Of a DNA stretch of 64,000 bases, positions 21,421-33,901 are shown piece after piece. The notes under the pieces were generated by a model. The model did no database searches. It saw nothing but the letters and a program-made list of their open reading frames with translations, and had not been told where the DNA came from. The DNA is from Uloborus plumipes (Eukaryota; Arthropoda; Arachnida; Araneae; Uloboridae): NCBI GenBank assembly GCA_038373865.1, contig JAXGGA010003924.1:1-64000 (forward strand). Direction: 5' to 3'. Every line of letters starts with the position of its first letter. Position 1 is the stretch's first letter. Position numbers and translations under genes: made by a program.

Positions 21421-22525
21421 TTAAACCTTAGAAAAAATTTATTTTTTAACTTTTAAATTTAATTTTCTAAGAGATATATAAATTAGTTGCGATACGTGAT
21501 GGCCAATTTTAGTTTTTTATATTCACTCATAAATTATATTGTTCAAGTAAGAAAAAAATAATAGTAACACAAATAAGAATGAAAAAAAAAAATACTGGTT
21601 AGATAGATATGGAAAATAGATTTTTTTTTCGCAGTTTGTGTCAATACTAATAATATCCTCTTACTAATATATTCAGTTTTAGTAACGTATTCAGTTCATG
21701 CTCTTAAACACACGTTAGAATGGTATTGCATGCACTCAATGTGGATTGACAATCCATTTTGGTGTTTCTTTAATGGAATCTTCCATTACGAAATTGCTTT
21801 TTATATACGACCAGATAAAAATTCTTTTTGTTTCTTCTAACCATTACACTAATCGGTTTTTGAATATTTCATTAGATGTTTCAATAAAATATGATGAAAT
21901 TCCTATCTAACCATTTTTGTCCATTATTGAATGTCTTCATTCGCTATGCAGCTGTAAAATAATGATTACTGGTAACGATATTTTTAGCGAAAGCTGCTAG
22001 TATCATATACGTATGAATACCATTAGTTAATAACAGTAACTGATTTGGCAAAATTTATTTCAATGTACGTTTTTATGCAGTTATCGAACTATTAGAATAA
22101 AACGGCTTTGTTTTTTGCTTTTCTTTGAGTAACTATGCTTTCTAACATATACAAGTCATTATAATATTTTTCGTGCTTTCTCCAAATAGATATTAATACT
22201 TGTGTTTTCTCCTTTTGAGTGCTAGTCAGTTATGAAACGCATCACGCTATTTATTAATTACGAACATCTTTATCAAATATCAGCATTTGATTTTTAGTTA
22301 ACAAAACTTTAGTCAATTTATTTCATTGCTATCTGTTTTCATTTTTTCTGAATAAGAGTAATGTCTTTTTTGCATGACTTCTTCTGTTTCAAATATTGAA
22401 GGTTACCGGTTAATTTGTGGGTCATTTATAATTTTTGAAGAACATTTTCCGTATGAATAATTTTGATCATGTTTAAGCTATGCCATCTTTCCTCAGCATA
22501 TACTTTTACACATTTATTAAAGAAG
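21421..22525. other. AT-rich spacer, nothing recognised
   Basis: I see A- and T-runs only. No open frame above 60 codons and no element boundary. Confidence 0.4.
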
Positions 22526-22533
22526 TAGAATGT

Positions 22534-23330
22534 TAGGGCTGCAACATCGATGTCGATGTTTTGGAAACATCGATGTTTTTTACCATCGATGTTTGAGGGT
22601 CGATGTTTTTACAATATCGATGTTTTGAGTTCGATGTTGGTTTCGATGTCGATGTTTTATATTCCAGCAAAGAAAGCCAAAGAAAAATATACGATAAGCA
22701 TACTCATTAAAGAGTTTTCACCTTTATTCAGAAGTTGCGATATTAATCTCATTGGGAAAAAAATGCTATGATTATTATAGATGTTTTAATGATCGTTGTT
22801 TCGCGTTCAATGTTTTTTTTTCTTCTTTCGATGTCCTTTTCACATTTTATTAAAAAACAATTAAAAATATGCGATAAAAATAATTTATCTTTCTTTTTAA
22901 CCACTAATTGGAATCTCTACCATATTGATTTTTTTTTTTTTTTTTTGAATAACAAACGATGAAATACTGTCAATTAACATCGTTGTCAATTAACATTTTA
23001 AACATCGTTGTTTTGCATTTGATTTTTTTTTTACGATGCTTTACATTTCAGCAAAAAAAAAAAAAAAAGGTTCAGAAAAATATGCGACAAAAAAAAAAAA
23101 AACATAGTTAATCAACAGTTGCAGCATATAATCTTACTGAAAAAAGTTTTCTTAGTTGACATCGATTGATGTTTTTTCAGGAGACAAAAGATGTATTAAA
23201 TTGAGAAATATAAAGAGACGCTTGTAATGGAGAGTAATTGAATAACTGCACATTCAAGTATGTAAGCAATTAAAAAAACAAGATCGATGTCTTGAAACAT
23301 CGATGTTTTGATTTCTATGTCACACCCCTA
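22534..23330. mobile_element. hAT-like non-autonomous element rich in CATCGATG
   Basis: The ends TAGGGCTGCAAC (22534) and the complement of TAGGGGTGTGAC (ending 23330) agree at 9 of 12 positions. The 8-bp flanks TAGAATGT (22526-22533) and TAGAATAT (23331-23338) agree at 7 of 8, the target-duplication size of hAT elements. Subterminal AACATCGATGTT palindromes are dense at 22545-22660 and recur at 23282-23312. The interior holds two related ~370-bp segments (landmarks CAGCAAAGAAAG/CAGCAAAAAAAA and AATATACGATAA/AATATGCGACAA). No transposase is present. Confidence 0.82.
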
Positions 23331-23338
23331 TAGAATAT

Positions 23339-26084
23339 GCGTCAATAGTTCTATGACACCAATAAAATTAAAGGCGAAAAACACCTACAACGAAATTCAT
23401 AATAATAATAAATTATCTATATTCGTGAATATTTGGTTTCTTTATTGTTGGTGGGGGGGGGGGGGGGGACATCCATTTTCGGATCATTTTGTTTCATACA
23501 GGTTAACTTTGAGAACAAGACTTCAGAATTCCAGACTTTATTTTTTTCTTTGGGAAAGAGAAAAAAAAGCTGCCATTGGTACAAAGGCCCTAACCATTCT
23601 TTACCCATTTTTTTTCGAAAGGAAATGTTTGATCCTTTGTCCATTTGGAGCTCAGATTGTCAGACCAAACCATATCGGCCTTCTTTTTTTTTACGAAAGA
23701 ACGTAAAATCATCTCGATGTTTATAACAGTAAATGTATTTTTTAAATCTTATTTTGCAGATGTTTTTTTACATTTGTGTGTGTATTTCCTGTACCGAATA
23801 GGACGTTTTTAGTTTTAGAAAACTGCATGGGAGATTTCCAGTTATTTCTCCCGTTAACCACGTGTCGAACATTTTTATTAAAGACATGAATTTGCTACTT
23901 TTTTTGAGTTACTCAAAACTCGCATGCAACATTTTCTCGTCCTATGGAATAAACGTAAAAGGATACAGAATAAACGCACTGCACAATGCATTCACGCATT
24001 AATTTTAAAAGTCAAAATACTTGTGACTACAGCAGTTATCAATGAAATCAGCAATTTCACATTTAAAATGGCCTTTTTGGGTCATGTAGTAAAATGTGAT
24101 ATTGAAACTTTATTCCATTAAATATGTTACCTCTTAAGAAAATAGCAATATGTACACATTTTATTCTTCTAAAATTAATTCATTCTTCGTGTTAGAGAAT
24201 TCTCACTTAGTCATAATTCAGTCATTAAATATCTCTAGCAATCGGCTGTTCATGTACATTGTTGCTCCGATAACTCACTTTTACTGCAACTTGAAGTAGA
24301 ACAAAATCTTGAAAGTAGCTAAAAACAATGCATTTTCAAACACAATTTCAAAAACTATGAGACACGCTTTTTGTTTAAGAAATAAAACTGAAACGTGTTA
24401 TTCTGACGCCATGTTTATACAAACCGAGTCTTAACTGGCACGATCTGCAGTTTTTGTTGGCAGAAATGAAAAGCTTCAGAGCTCATTCAAATAACTCTCC
24501 CCCGCCCCTCCAAAAACGCTTACAATGAGGTCTAAATCATAATGTGACACTAACTTACAGTATCCGATTTTTTATTCATATATTTTTTTATTTTCACATA
24601 TTCAGGTTTTTTCTTAATTATTCATTAAAATATGTCAATAGAGTTTTACGACATAGCTCAATTATAAAACTCGTTAATTCAGTTTTTTAAGCATTGTAAA
24701 GGATAAAGACTAGTAAATGCAGCAGACACTGAATACCTCCATACCATATTTGGCTCTTATGTCTATTTGGAAGTTAATTTGCAGATTCCTGAATTTGCTC
24801 ATATACAGTTAAATGGTCAAGGTTTCAGTTAACTCAAAATTTAATGTGGCTATCAGGAAATTTCATGTAACCATTTTGTAAGCCCCCACCCCCTTCCAGA
24901 CTTGAACGCATTGTCAATTTTATTAGACTAGTGAATTTTAATCTAAGCTGTCTTTAATGATACTGTCTTTATAAGAATTATATAACGTATAACTCGTGCA
25001 AAAGTCGACCTCCAAACTTTGTAAATTAAACTTTAGAATGAGCCAGAAAACTATGGAATTTGCCCGAAGTTTTTCTTTCTTTCCATCTTTGATTTATTTT
25101 TATTTTTTAACATATTATCACGCTCTTCAGTGAAGTGATTTTGTTTTAAAGAACCATTCAACTGCTTCTCCCCTCAACCTCTCCTATATCTCTCTCTTTC
25201 TTTGTGCATATAATAAAAATGAGCATTTGTGCGCCTATGTGTGTGTGTGGTGAGAGAGAGAGAGAGAGTAACGTAATAATACCTAATATCTCACAGTTTT
25301 TGTCAAGCTGGGAGACTAAATTAGCTCTAATCAATAGATATTTAATTGCTATAACTGCTTTCTTAAATTTGCTTACTTCTAATATTTGCCTTTTTCTTTT
25401 TGCTTAATATATATATTGCAAATAAATGTTATGATTCCGAGAAGTTTAAGTGGTATTTGTAATCTATTTCTCTTGAAATAAATAGTTTCTCGTTTAGCGA
25501 GTAAAATAAGTGAAGTTCGTCTCTGCAACACGCGCTCTGGGAATACGAATTCGGGTTCAATGTTTCAAGTCCAGACACTAGGTGTAGACAAGTAAAAAAA
25601 TCTACACACGAAATAAACAACCCACGAACAAGATCTAAAGTTGTTTCGGAAGGAGATCTACCCAAAAATATAAGCTTTGGAATATTTTTGTTGGACTCGT
25701 CACAGACACTTTTAACAATAATATATAAAAGGCACTGTCTCGCATATCAGATGGAACGTATGTAAACTCAGGACAGTAGAAAGATTGCATTTCAAGAACC
25801 ATTTAGGGTTTAGCAATATACTTGCATTTCGAATATGCCACTACTTCTAAAAAAAAAAAAAGACACAGAAGGATTTTCTTAACTGCGTGCCAAAACGAAC
25901 TGAAACCTTTTCTTGAAAATCTTTGAAATAGTATCATGAAGTAAAAAAACAGTTGCTTTTAAAAGCTTTTGTATTTTTGATCACTACTCAGCTTTTTTTG
26001 GGTGAAAGATTTTAATGCTCCTTGCATGTATTGCATGTTACCACAATGAAAATTTGATTTCAGGTACTTATATAGCACTTATAT
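23339..26084. other. Long AT-rich stretch without a recognised gene
   Basis: It contains a G-run (~23452-23468), a (GA)n microsatellite (~25252-25268) and T-runs. Frames of 60-132 codons at 23308-23726 are driven by the G-run and poly-T/A tracts (WWGGGGGH, FFF) and overlap on both strands, so I treat them as chance. Confidence 0.4.
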
Positions 26085-26087
26085 AAC

Positions 26088-26260
26088 ACAGACCCATCGT
26101 TTAAGAGATCAGAGGGGCTACCCCTACCCCCCGGACGACACAATAAAAATAAATGTTTTTACACATTAGTGGGCAATGTTTTTGTTGTCGTCCGACAAAA
26201 TTTGAATTCAATGTACACTCTGTGACCCCCACCTCCCGTAAATTGCAATCCCGTAAAAAT
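26088..26260 (-). mobile_element. Short G/C-tract MITE, copy 2 (inverted)
   Basis: It begins CAGACCCATCGTTTAAG and has C-runs. AAATGTTTTTACACATTAGT followed by GGGC matches the reverse complement of 19127-19302. The right end is degraded, so that boundary is approximate. Confidence 0.55.
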
Positions 26261-26265
26261 ATTGT

Positions 26266-27600
26266 CTAACTGAATGTACAAATGTGTTGCAGCATATATA
26301 CACCACGAAATTTCATTACGATAGCCACTATATTATGTTACAATTATAAATCTAAGAGAACATATTCAGCTACTGAGTGCAAAAATAACAAATTTCCGTA
26401 ATTAATAATAAATACCGGACAACTACTTTATGAGATTTTGATAGACCAAAAGTTAGAATCATCTCCAAAGCAAAACTACAAATTCAAATCCCTGCCGAAA
26501 TTTGTTTCTGAATATTTCTTTTATTTTGCATACGAAATAAATTTCCTTATGTTTGTGATTGTTTGGAACTGACATTACTTATTATAGAAGTATTATTTTC
26601 ATTTTCCTGTTAAAAAAAACCCTAAAACTTCATGAATGTTGATAAACATCGTTCACCACAACTCAAAAAACTGTTTAATCTGACATATATTGTACACCAC
26701 TTTCTTTTGCAAAGTTTTTGTAACAGACATAAATACTAAAGAAAAATTAATCCCTTCTCTTTGCTTTTCAAGAGCAATAAAAATTATTTTTCTGTGATAA
26801 GTTCATAAAAATAGATTTCACATATATTCTTCGAAATGTGTTTCATATTTTGGGCGTTTTCATTAGATAGAAGTCGAAAGGAAGCAAAATTAGATCACAT
26901 TTATTTTGCAAGCAGTCGGGTATAATGAATATGAAAAGGGAAATAAACTTTCTGAAGAACTGAATGCAATCAAGTAAAGTAGGTCATTAAATATGAAACA
27001 AGAATAGTAGAAAGGAATACGCATTAAATTTTCTTTCTATTGTAACGAGTATTTTCCGTACTTCCACTTAATGTGAATACTGAATACGAGTGAATTCGAC
27101 TTCTGTAAAGATGTTTTACCTTCTTCCTGAAGAAGCAACAAGTATTTAATAAAGTTCAAAGCTCTAAATAATTTAGTAGTTTTACTCTCTTTTTAAATGC
27201 GTAAATCATTGAATTTTTATGAAAATAGTCTCTCTCTCTCTCTCTCTCTCTTTTATGCAGAGATATTTATTTATTGTTTAATGCGATTTTCCTTTATATA
27301 AAAAATTACAATTTATTGCAAACATCATTTAAATCTATTGCAAATACCAGCCTTACACAATATCCTATTTCGTGTCCGACGAAAGTTTGCATCTTATATG
27401 ACATAATAATGCCGTTGTTTATGAGCTAATATTTAGAAAAGTGCCAATTTGAGTCCCAAGTGAATTTTGACTAGTATTTCAATAACTAGTTAAAAAAATA
27501 ATTTTCCCCAGAAAGAAGATAAGGTTCTGCTTTCATTTCATCTAATAACATCAGAAAAAAAAAATTTTTCTTCAGAAAATATTGTTTTTATACATCAAAA
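26266..27600. other. AT-rich stretch with a (TC)n microsatellite
   Basis: The (TC)n tract runs ~27230-27252. No gene or element end is recognised. Confidence 0.4.
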
Positions 27601-27602
27601 AT

Positions 27603-28175
27603 CAGATCGGTAACGTGTCCCCAGTAGCAAAGCTTAGCATGCAAACAGGTCATGCGCACTTTCTAACTTCCCAAAAAAATGCACTTGCACAAAAAACGAT
27701 TCTATTTTTACCCCTTTGTTATATATTTTACTTCATTTTTGTTTTAATCTATTTCTGATTTTCTAGCCGATGCGAAATAAGCGTGTCCCAAGTTCTGCCG
27801 TCAGAGTGGTAACAATAACTTCCGATCTATGTTTAGGCTCCCAAAATCATTTCCTGCACCTATACCACGTGATACTGAGTACCTGGTGGGATGTTTTATC
27901 GAATCGTAATTAAAAATTTGCATTTCTGCATCTAAAATTGTAGGTAAGATTTTTTTAAAGTGATTTTATAAAATGTTTGTCATTTGAGTCATCAGATCGG
28001 TAACACGCTCTAAAATGCGCAGTTTTTATTATTTTAAAAATTATTTTATATATAAGTATAGTCCTTTATTACAAGTGAAAAAGCCACGTGTTTGATTTTG
28101 GTTTAGTACGATCGACTTGGAAATAAAAAAAAAACTTTGTCAGTTTGTCAGATCGGTAACAGTCAGAGCGGTAAC
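27603..28175 (+). repeat. Five dispersed copies of a TCAGATCGGTAACA motif
   Basis: The motif occurs near 27602, 27800 (TCAGAGTGGTAACA), 27992, 28148 and 28162 (TCAGAGCGGTAACA), always on the plus strand. Two copies are only 14 bp apart. The shared accessory word GTGTCCC follows or precedes two copies. It ends just before the LINE remnant. It may be part of a repeat family's terminal region; no function is assigned. Confidence 0.5.
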
Positions 28176-28194
28176 ATTGAAAAACAGCGAATAT

Positions 28195-28640
28195 GTTACA
28201 GAACTAACTCACACGTTTCATGGCAGCGAATGCTGGAAAATTAACGAAGATGAAGTGAATCTTTTGACTTCCGAGAGAAAAATCTAGAGAAAGATCTCTT
28301 TGGAGCAGTAAAAAAGAGAACGGAATCTGGAGAATACGACACAAACATAATCTTTAATTTCAATACAGAAGCCACAACATAGGCAAAGTGATAAAAGATT
28401 TCTCTGATTATGCAGTAGGGGCATATGTTTCGATATAGCGATGAAAATCATGTTAAGAAAATAACTTTTCAAACTCCACAGGGAAAAAAGGTAAACGGAA
28501 GAAAGAGAACAAGGTGGATAGACAGAGCAGAAAAGTGAAGGACTTGGAGTTAACAAATGGAAGATCATTGCCTCAAGTGTATCAAGATGGCGTAAGCTGA
28601 CTGAGACAGTCTTGACCGGCAACCGGCTGTAGTGCTTAGG
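28195..28640 (+). pseudogene. C-terminal end of a non-LTR retrotransposon reverse transcriptase
   Basis: The plus-strand frames together follow the C-terminal tail common to many arthropod LINE ORF2 proteins: GSECWKINEDEVNLLTS, a decayed 'ERKILRKI...RIRHN' block, RKRTRWIDRAEK, then LGVNKWKIIASSVSRWRKL and a terminal stop near 28633. At least two frame changes and several stops break it. The catalytic palm (YADD) and endonuclease are absent, as expected for a 5'-truncated insertion. Clade is not resolved; RTE- or CR1-type tails look alike at this length. Confidence 0.75.
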
Positions 28641-30900
28641 AAGAAGAAAGAACGTTCCTGCTAGTATTAGTTTCTCTAGTAGAGCATATATTTGAATAAG
28701 ATCTAGTTAATTTAAAGATTGATAATTCCCTTCGATATGAAATTTCTTTCTTTTAGAGTATGTATTTATGGCCTACTTCTTGTTTTTAAAAAGGTAATTT
28801 GCTCTCTCTCTCTCTCTTTTACTGTATCTTTGTATGATTTACAGAACAAAGAGTTTGCACATTTTCCCAGTTAAAGAGAGGAATTGCATAAGCTAAAAAA
28901 GTGTCTTATGACAAATATGATAATAATTTTCTTGTGTTATCAAAACTAGATGAATTTCAACTCTCCCAGGATCAAGAAAACGCTCAATTGGTGTTAACTC
29001 AATTGGTCAACATGAAAATTTCCTCATATCCAAGCGAATTAAACCAGCTGCAAAATCTGCCTTGTGCCTTATGATTGAAAAAAAGAGATTAAATATTGCA
29101 GTAGTGGACCCTTGATATAAAAAAGTACTGGGATCCAATTGGGGGAAATACTCAACAAAAAACTTTACCAAATTATCTTGTTGATAAATATTCTTCCTTT
29201 AAAACCATCAACCATGCAATTTAAACACATTTAAAGCAACAAAGCTCAGCTCGAAAGAAAACGAAATAGCATCGTTTCTTGAAAAGAAAAAAAATTGACT
29301 TTTTTCCATTTCGTCAGCAAAGGGAACGTAAACAGTTCCCTGAAGCAAAACGCAACTAGATAACCCATCACCTCACATCTAATCTTAGATTTTACTCTAT
29401 GAAGCTCCATCGTACTACTGTTGTCACACCTAAAAATGTGTGGATGGTGGCAAAGTGGGAGAAACACGTGGTAAAGTTCTGCGCGCGCATCATCACCCCA
29501 TCGGAAGTTGTAACCCATATTGTCGTTGTTTCTTCTGTCTGAAGTCTTGACAGTCTGCTTTAACTGTTTCTGACCTTGTGTGAGAAGTAATTGCTAAATA
29601 TCATTCACCCCAAGCCCGGCTGGGCATTAAGCCAGGAGACTTTTGTTGCTTTTCCGTCTAGACCAGCTCTTTCTAAAAATTGTGCTAAAAAATAATGTTC
29701 TAAAAATGTAAATTGATGCTACAGAGTGATTTCAATATCTTTCATTTTTCACAATAATTGCGCTTTTGTGCATTAGTCCAATTTCAAGAACGAGATATTT
29801 GCTTCTTGTATGCATTATAAATTACTTGTGTTGCTCTCGATTGTGCCAAAAATGACGTCTTCCACAACAGAAGTCATGAAGTTCGTTTGCTATGCAGCAG
29901 AACATAAATACTGAAACGTAAATTAATTGCACCCAGGTTTTATATAACAGGTATTAGATACAACCGTTAGCATATAATACCTTTTGAAAGATCTTATAGG
30001 TTAACAGGTTGCATTTCTGACAAATGTTCATTAAGATACACGTATTTTGCGCAAGTATATCTTGAGTTTCCTGAAGTCTAAATTGGTATATTTTACAAAT
30101 ATTCGATCATGGAATCCAAGCATGGTCGGAGCAGAATTTCTGAAAGCTGTAACATAGAGCATGAAATGATACTTTTCAGACTTTAACTTAATAAAAATGA
30201 GTAGTGGAGCAACTTATATGCATAAATAATTATAAATTTACTAAAACGTTAAATTTGTTCCATTGTTTTAGAGGAAACTTCAAACGTGTTATCGAAGTCA
30301 CAATTCATTAGTAACTCAAATAAGGCTAATGCTATACTACACAATCTATATACTACAATTTAAATGTTATTTGAATAAATAAAGATTTAGAGGTAATCGA
30401 ACAATCAGTATGAAAATTTCAACTAATGTTCAACGTGGATTTTCAAAATATGCACCAAAAATTATTTTAGTACATTCCCAAGAGAATGACTTAAAGAAAG
30501 CATTCCTGTAAATATCTAAATGAAATGATAATTTCTTAACATATCGTGTTCGAAGTTTTTTTGTAAAAAAGGCGTAAGCTTACCTTTTTTTTTTTTTTTT
30601 TTTTTTTTGTGCTCAAAAATATCGCTCTACTGACTGCTTTCATTAAATTAATACCTTAAAAACACATTATACTGTTCCATATTATAAGTTTCAGAAATTT
30701 TATTCTGACGGTGTTTAATAATTTAAAATTTTGAACTGGAGAGAGGGAAAAATAAACCAAAAAAAAAGTGATAAAAACCATTAAACTCATTGTCAGATTC
30801 CGTTACGTAAGAACTTAGTAAGTTACGGAATGTGCTTGATTAAGCGCTTGGGGTGATTTATTTTATGTTCTATCTGCTGCCATCTGATTCCATGAGAATT
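28641..30900. other. AT-rich stretch, nothing recognised
   Basis: It holds a (TC)n tract (~28803-28818) and a ~26-base T-run (~30583-30608). About 29240-29650 is less AT-rich, with a 90-codon minus-strand frame that has no recognisable domain. No RNA gene or element end is seen. Confidence 0.4.
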
Positions 30901-30903
30901 GAG

Positions 30904-31580
30904 TTCGTTTCGCCGTCATTAAGATGTAATTCAAAATATCTGTAATTAGAATAGCGATAATGCACTTTGCTGTTAGTTCCCCCTTTATGAAAACCTATGG
31001 AGCATTTTACGTAGATCTAAGGCCTTGTAGTTTGTTTCTAACTTTTTCTCAGTTTGTGTGTAGCGTAGGTGGTATTGTTGTTAGGGACTCCTTTCTATAG
31101 TCCCTTGTTAGTTTTTGCTGCTTTATCAGTGCATAAAAAAAGTTTCGTCTGTATTCTACTATAACTTTGAAGATTAAGCTTTCGTTCTTGTCGTAATTGC
31201 TGTAACTCAAAACATTTGTAGTTATAATAACAATGATGCCCTTTGTTGTTAGTTCACACTTTATGCCAGTTTACATTGAATTTTATGTCAATCTAAGTCC
31301 CTGTAGTTAATTTTTAACTGTTTTCCTCAGTTTGCGTGTAGCATAGGCGGTATTGTTGTTAGAGGTTCCATTCTAAAGTCACTTATTGATCTTTTCTGCT
31401 TTATCAATGTATAAAAAGAGTTTTGCCTTTATTTTACTACAAGCATAAGAATTAAGTTTTCGTTCTCGCCGTGATTGAGCTATAACTCACATCATAATAT
31501 TTGTAGTTAGAGCAACAATAGTGCAATCTGTTGTTATCTCACGTTTTATGCTTCTTATTGATAGTATATAAAGAAAAAAA
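30904..31580 (+). repeat. ~278-bp tandem repeat, about 2.4 copies
   Basis: Units begin with a TTCGTT..CGCCGT-like motif at 30904, 31181 and 31459 (periods 277 and 278). Shared blocks include GTAGTTAGA, TTTGTTGTTAGTT, GTGTAGC-TAGG-GGTATTGTT and CTTTATCA-TG-ATAAAAA. The third unit is cut short near 31580. Copies are imperfect, so the array is not recent. Confidence 0.8.
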
Positions 31581-32244
31581 ATCTCTAAAACTCTACAACA
31601 GTGTTTGAAAATCCCATCATCACCAAAATCTGATCCTTCCTTACAGCGTTCCATCCCTCCACTAGACTAGAGATCAGTAATATGCCTTACCCTTCTTCCA
31701 ATGATTGGGAAATGAATCATCGTTAGGTTTGCTCTGGATCCAATGGCAGAGGAATACAAATACGTTAGGAGACGTTCGATGGCTTGCTATAACTGTCAAG
31801 CATCCGTCGAGCAATCTGAGGAAATGAAGATTCATGGAGAAGTGGAACTAAGAATTTAATTGTTGGGGAACTTTTACGATGCAGGGGCAAGATTGAATAA
31901 GGAAATTGCTCCCTCTCTCTCTCTACGCGGGAGTAGCATTCATATTTTGCTCCCAGTCTGCAGGGGATGCCCTTTTAAAAATTTTTGCTTTTAGAAAGAC
32001 AAATTTGACTGGTAAACAGGAATAAATGTTGATGACTGTTAAAACTTATTACTTTTGGCATAAAAATTATTTAATAGCATTGAATGATTTACAATGAAGT
32101 TCGTAAACTTCTTAGTTTTATAAATACACTGAAAACTGAATCAATTGTTTATAAATAAACTTATTTTGTCCTAAACATCTTGGCATTAGATTGTCGAAAA
32201 CTAAATCCAATCGACAGCTTTATACAATAATCCATTAAAGAATG
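31581..32244. other. Spacer without a recognised gene
   Basis: 31600-31930 is somewhat GC-richer; a short (TC)n tract lies at ~31912-31924. No coding or RNA signal is supported. Confidence 0.4.
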
Positions 32245-32248
32245 TTAA

Positions 32249-33099
32249 GGCGACACGGGGCCTTAAAACCAATTGCTTGTAAATTTCAAGCAATCGTCTT
32301 AAAATTTTTACAGGATGATTATACGAAAATAAGGACAATTCTCACCAAGAATTTTAAACTTTCAACAATAATTTCAAAAGTTATTGAATTTTTAAATTAA
32401 ATTAAATCGCGTTAATTAAAATGCTCTCTGCGCATCAATTTTGTATTAAATTATGCAACAGTATTATAAAAAATGCATTAGCATTATATTAATAGAGTGT
32501 TGAAGATATTTAAGTATTGTGTGTAAATGGAAACAAATGCACGATTTTTTTTTTCAAAATCATGCTAATTTTAACTCGAAAACAGTTTCAATATTACACA
32601 TCAGGGTTTAAGATTATAATGCTGTATAACTTTAAAAGAATCTCCCAAGAAACTGTTTATTGAACTACTTTTTACTAACTATGCAATTTTTCGGCAAATC
32701 AATGCTAAACTCTTACGCATGGAGCATATTGAAATCTACAGTCACACGTAAAAATGTCGTTTTGAGAGAATTAGAATTTTCAATTTAGGAAAAGAGAATG
32801 AGGCTGGAACTATCTATATTCATTAAAATGAATAAATTCATATAGATTAATTTATTTTGATGATTGTTTAAAAAGAATAACCTTGAAAAAGTTGCCTTTT
32901 CCAACAGTACCAAGATTTTTACCAAACTTTTGCATATTACCCAAAAGATTACAAAGGGGCGTAGTCATTCATAAAAGTACCCATATCTCGGTCAATTTTT
33001 TTGCCCCATGTTCAGAAGTATTTCTTCTATTTAAAACAATAACAATTGAAAAATCGATATTTTGGTGAATTTTTAGGTTTTTGAAACCCCCGTGTAGCC
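32249..33099. mobile_element. TTAA-flanked non-autonomous transposon, GGC-ended
   Basis: TTAA flanks both sides (32245-32248 and 33100-33103). The inverted ends GGCGACACGGGG and the complement of GGCTACACGGGG agree at 11 of 12 bases. Length 851 bp, AT-rich interior. A 61-codon frame at 32883 is not convincing as a gene. TTAA targets are used by piggyBac and Kolobok elements. The ends start GG rather than CC, which argues for a family distinct from the CCC-ended elements in this window. Confidence 0.75.
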
Positions 33100-33103
33100 T
33101 TAA

Positions 33104-33899
33104 AAGGTTACCGTACACCATGCACATTTTATTTTTAGTATTAATCAGTTGTTAACAATCTTGCATATTTGAAGTAAGTGAAGGACGATGGAGCAAAGTG
33201 AATAGATAAATTACATTTTTTAATAAAAAAAATTGAAAATTTATTTCAGAAATTAAATGAAATTTAAAATCAATTGAAGAGTGAATAATATAATTTATAA
33301 GGAACTCGCATCGAAATGTTATTTTTAATCTTGGCAGTAAATTTGCAATTCCAGAAAAAAAGTATGAACTAATAAATTTACCTCATACCACGGGAAAGAA
33401 TTTATTAATAAATGAGTACATTAATGACTACGGAAAAGAATTGGTAATTTAATGATTTAACGAATGAAATAAGCTGTTCTACTTTGCTCAATTTACTTCA
33501 CCCGTTTTTGCATTTGTCAGATTTCACTACACGGGTAAAATCAATACATACATGATTAATATTCAATAAATAAATACTAAACTGAACATAAGTAAGTTAA
33601 ATTATTGTTTAAAATAGTAAAAAAGGAACTTTCGCATTCTAAAAATTAAAATTATTTTTAATATATCACGAATATTACTATATCAGTATCAAACTTTGAA
33701 AATGGTTTGTATCAAGTAATTTGATCTTAAGAGGTAACTCGATTTTTTTGACAAGAATCATCAGTATGTTTAATAACAAAATGAAACTATTTCCAGATAG
33801 ATGGCGGGCAACCAGAGTAAAATATTTTATCATTTCACTTTATCCCGCATTCCTCTACTTTTTTTTACTGTATTAACTATTTAAAAACATTTAGGAATG
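33104..33899. other. AT-rich spacer
   Basis: Nothing is recognised beyond short A/T runs. It ends at the TA used by the mariner insertion. Confidence 0.4.
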
Positions 33900-33901
33900 T
33901 A

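Noticed and set aside
23308..23726. Overlapping open frames of 75-132 codons on both strands
   Set aside because: They cross a G-run and poly-T/A tracts, giving runs of Gly/Trp/Phe/Pro. The composition explains their length and no domain is seen.
27230..27252. CRISPR-like or regulated simple repeat
   Set aside because: It is an ordinary (TC)n microsatellite, like those at 25252, 28803 and 31912. No CRISPR array exists in this window.
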